Part shown: positions 62,066 to 64,000 of the stretch, piece by piece
How positions within the stretch are numbered: position 1 is the stretch's first letter
Layout of the letters: each line of letters starts with the position of its first letter
NCBI RefSeq assembly: GCF_004404055.1
Contig: NZ_SOHK01000005.1
Coordinates: 62,001 to 126,000 of the forward strand
Direction of reading: 5' to 3'
From: Cryobacterium ruanii
Lineage (GTDB): Bacteria; Actinomycetota; Actinomycetes; Actinomycetales; Microbacteriaceae
Length of the DNA: 64,000 nucleotides
Translations under genes and position numbers: made by a program
The notes under the pieces: model-generated
Databases searched by the model: none
Seen by the model: the letters and a program-made list of their open reading frames with translations, nothing else
Told to the model about the DNA's origin: nothing

Positions 62066-62450
62066 GTGCGTTCCGTCTTTCGGGCTCGGAGAAATCGTGT
62101 CGACGCTCTCTCACTATGAATCCAGGATGACTTGCGGCCGCTCATTATCAAGCGGGCCGGCCCACAGAAAGGCGAGCCGTATCGGTTGAACTACCTAATG
62201 TCTATTCTGAAAATCATCTTTCGTCAACTATGAAAACAAAGAGTATTACAGACATATCAGCCTGTTATGGGAAGGCCCTGCAGCGATGTGTTCTGGGGTA
62301 GCGGAGCATCAACCCGCCATCCCTGCTTGGTGCGATTGCCTCCTGACGGCCGGGAACCTTTGGCATGCCGTTCAAGGTTCCGCTTACGGACGCTTGGTGT
62401 GAGTGACTTACCGTGAGCTGCTTCAGCCGTTCTGGCGCGCGCATTGTCCG
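62066..62450. other. AT-richer 385-nt interval with the SdpA/HTTM operon promoter
   Basis: Between the 75-aa gene and the DUF4143 ATPase. It contains the minus-strand promoter at 62199-62227 and otherwise no supported gene. Confidence 0.5.
62199..62227 (-). promoter_or_regulatory. Sigma-70-type promoter for the 75-aa/SdpA/HTTM operon
   Basis: On the minus strand, TTGACG (62222-62227) and TAGACA (62199-62204) are spaced exactly 17 nt apart, followed by about 130 nt of leader before ATG 62065. This is the best-formed -35/-10 pair in the window. Confidence 0.6.
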
Positions 62451-63722
62451 TCAGGCGGTGAGCAAGGCGAGCGGGATGACCGCCACGCCATCCTGTCGAC
62501 GATACGCATGGGTACCCGTGTTGATGACGACGAGGTCGACGATGTGGTCGGGGAGCGACTTCTTCAGCCAGAGCAGGTGGCGAACGTCGCGGTCGGTGAT
62601 CGCGGATTTGAGCTTGACTTCAATGCCGACAGCTTCCGCGTCTCCTCGGTGGATGATGAAATCAATCTCGTGCCGCCCGTCATGGTCGCGGAAGTGTGAC
62701 ACCTTCGCGTCGTTCGCTGCCGCATAGGTCTGGAGGCTGAGGGCCACGAGTGCCTCGAAGAAAGCGCCGAGGCGAGCCCGGTCGCCGGTGTTGGTCGCGG
62801 GCGCAGCGGCTGACATCAGTTTGGCCTCGTTGAGACCCAGCAGGCGTGCGGAGAGTGCCGGATCCGCGAGAAAATGCTTCGGCGCGAGGGCAGTTCGTGA
62901 CAGGATTTTCTGATTGGGCGACCAGGCGTCAACTTGGTCGAGCAGGTAGAGGCTGCTCAGGACGTTCCGGTAGGTGATCGACGTCTTCTTTGTCGGTCCT
63001 GTTGGTTCACCTGGGTCGAGACTAGCGCCGATCTTCGCGAACGTGGTCGCGGAGGCAGTGGCCGAGGCATAACCCCGCAACCAGCCGCGCAGTAATTTAG
63101 GCTGGCGGATGCGGTGTCCCTGTTCGGTGAAGTCGTGCGAGATGACTCGCTCGATGTAGTCATCGAGCCACACTGAGCGGGCACGATCGGTCATCTGCCG
63201 GGGCTGTGGGAATCCCGAGGCGGTGATTTCGCGGACGTAGTCACGCAGCTCGACGTCACTGGAACCGTGGATGTCCGGGGTGTCTGCGCTGAGCAGATCG
63301 CGGACGCGGACCGTGGGCGTCGCCAGGCTACGTTCCGCGATGGAGAGGGGTCGCATCCGGAATCTGATGATGCGACCAGCTCCGGAGTGGAGGTGGGTGC
63401 CAACGGGTGCGGCACTGCCGGCCAAGATGAACCGTTCGCCGGTCGAGTCACTGTCGACGAGGCGACGAACACGGTCCCAGACCTCGGGGACATGTTGCCA
63501 TTCATCGATGAGGACGGGGGTGTCTACTCGGCTCAAGTATTTCGGATCCGCACTAATCAACTCCCGCATTTCGGGGAGGTCCAAGTCGAGAATTGTCTTC
63601 GCTCGCTGCCGCCCGGTGGAGGTCTTGCCGATCGCGCGAGCCCCGTCGATAGAGATCGCCGCGAAGGAAGGGAACAACTCGTCGAGCGTCTCGTCGATGA
63701 TCCGTCTCTGATACCCGTTCAT
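62451..63722 (-). CDS. ATP-binding protein with DUF4143 domain (AAA_14 type)
   Basis: A 423-aa protein. MNGYQRRIIDETLDELF starts it, then Walker A-like DGARAIGKTSTGRQRA near residue 28, and Walker B-like TPVLIDEWQHVPEVWD near residue 69. FILAGSAAPVG is the sensor I strand. FRMRPLSIAERS and PQPRQMTDRARSVWLDDYIE belong to the lid. The C-terminal DUF4143 half ends with DGRHEIDFIIHRGDAEAVGI and EVKLKS, which has the nuclease-like D-ExK pattern. Cellular role unknown; common on mobile islands. ATG 63722 with AAAGG upstream; GTG 63743 is an alternative. Confidence 0.9.
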   Translation of the reverse strand: MNGYQRRIIDETLDELFPSFAAISIDGARAIGKTSTGRQRAKTILDLDLPEMRELISADPKYLSRVDTPVLIDEWQHVPEVWDRVRRLVDSDSTGERFILAGSAAPVGTHLHSGAGRIIRFRMRPLSIAERSLATPTVRVRDLLSADTPDIHGSSDVELRDYVREITASGFPQPRQMTDRARSVWLDDYIERVISHDFTEQGHRIRQPKLLRGWLRGYASATASATTFAKIGASLDPGEPTGPTKKTSITYRNVLSSLYLLDQVDAWSPNQKILSRTALAPKHFLADPALSARLLGLNEAKLMSAAAPATNTGDRARLGAFFEALVALSLQTYAAANDAKVSHFRDHDGRHEIDFIIHRGDAEAVGIEVKLKSAITDRDVRHLLWLKKSLPDHIVDLVVINTGTHAYRRQDGVAVIPLALLTA

Positions 63723-63845
63723 TGTGATGACCTTTCCACGCACCTCGACTAGTACACCATTCTGAGCGTTTTAAAGCTACCATTTTGAGCAATATGAGTC
63801 CACCGTATTGAGCGCTCGATGAGCGCGATCGCTCCACCGTTTTCA

Positions 63846-64000
63846 GTGTGCCGCAAGGGGTTCCCGTTGCCGGACCAGCTAATCCGGCAACGAGATTTCA
63901 ATTGAGGGCTCCTCTCAATGGCCTGAGTCGAACTGACGTTGAATGGTGCGATAGACGGTCGACCGAGCGACGTTGAAAAGCTCCGCTAATTCCGCGCTGG
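63846..64000. repeat. Right copy of the resolvase direct repeat (cut by window edge)
   Basis: Starts at GTGTGCCGCAAGGGG and continues to the last base. It includes the hairpin at 63867-63890. Confidence 0.95.
63915..64000 (-). CDS. Second serine resolvase, C-terminal 28 codons only
   Basis: The minus-strand frame encodes the same C-terminal helix-turn-helix as the resolvase at 59539-60123 (ELAELFNVARSTVYRTI), with the same stop. The gene runs off the right edge; whether it is intact cannot be seen. Confidence 0.9.
   Translation of the reverse strand, partial: SAELAELFNVARSTVYRTIQRQFDSGH

Larger units (their letters stand above)
49549..64000. mobile_element. Accessory island starting at tRNA-Leu; right end outside the window
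   Basis: Conserved synteny stops at the tRNA-Leu 3' end. What follows is a decayed integrase facing the tRNA, IS110 and IS256 pieces, a complete and a partial serine resolvase, many orphan small genes, broken genes and repeated palindromes. Base composition is visibly lower in GC, especially about 60.2-62.3 kb. I could not find a second copy of the tRNA 3' end inside the window, so the other attachment site lies to the right or has been lost. The extent is inferred. Confidence 0.6.

Overview
The window is high-GC actinobacterial chromosome, most likely from Microbacteriaceae close to Cryobacterium or a relative. The evidence is the gene order pmt / rsmI-metG-tatD-rsmA-ispE ... glmU-prs ... 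rplY-pth-mfd ... mazG ... eno-ftsB-DUF501, which follows the order known from Mycobacterium (Rv1002c to Rv1025), many GTG starts, ATGA/GTGA overlaps, and TAnnnT -10 boxes exactly 6 nt before start codons (leaderless mRNAs). The genus is inferred from sequence character; no search was run.

Positions 1-13.8 kb hold core genes: a truncated protein O-mannosyltransferase, the rsmI-metG-tatD-rsmA-ispE housekeeping block, an ABC-F ATPase, and a methionine importer (metQ-metN-metI) with a putative SAM-type leader and a 16-bp hairpin between metQ and metN. An unrecognised 181-aa protein and a PASTA Ser/Thr kinase follow. Positions 14.1-27.3 kb are the most unusual core-side locus. It starts with the phosphate permease genes pstC-pstA and a membrane-anchored PstS. 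Six exported or membrane proteins then separate these from the ATPase gene pstB: an 870-aa surface protein, a second PstS-like binding protein, a WxL-like protein, a DUF916/WxL-interacting-like protein, another membrane-anchored surface protein, and a sortase-fold protein that has lost both catalytic His and Cys. I read this as one operon-like unit for a cell-wall-displayed phosphate (or other oxyanion) capture complex. To my knowledge this combination is not described.

Positions 27.4-49.5 kb return to core genes: a MarR regulator, tRNA-Gln(UUG), glmU, prs, gnd, rplY, pth (apparently with a CTG start), mfd, nhaA, mazG, an ABC-2 exporter, hisS, eno, ftsB, DUF501, a mycosin-like subtilase, NDH-II, and a tRNA-Leu(UAA) without the long variable arm expected of leucine tRNAs.

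From 49.5 kb to the right edge lies an accessory island beginning at tRNA-Leu. It contains a decayed tyrosine integrase pointing at the tRNA, abutting IS110 and IS256 remnants, small orphan genes (two-TM proteins, DUF1272, a WapI-type immunity protein, a lipoprotein, a NYN nuclease-like protein), a beheaded yoeB toxin gene, a frameshifted gene, and a dispersed family of about 30-bp palindromes. It also holds a duplicated gene tail and two direct copies of a serine resolvase 4376 bp apart. Between the resolvase copies are an SdpA-like/HTTM (SdpB-like) operon with its own promoter and a 75-aa leader-like ORF, and a DUF4143 ATPase. The lower GC, the decay and the repeats all indicate repeated transfer and deletion.
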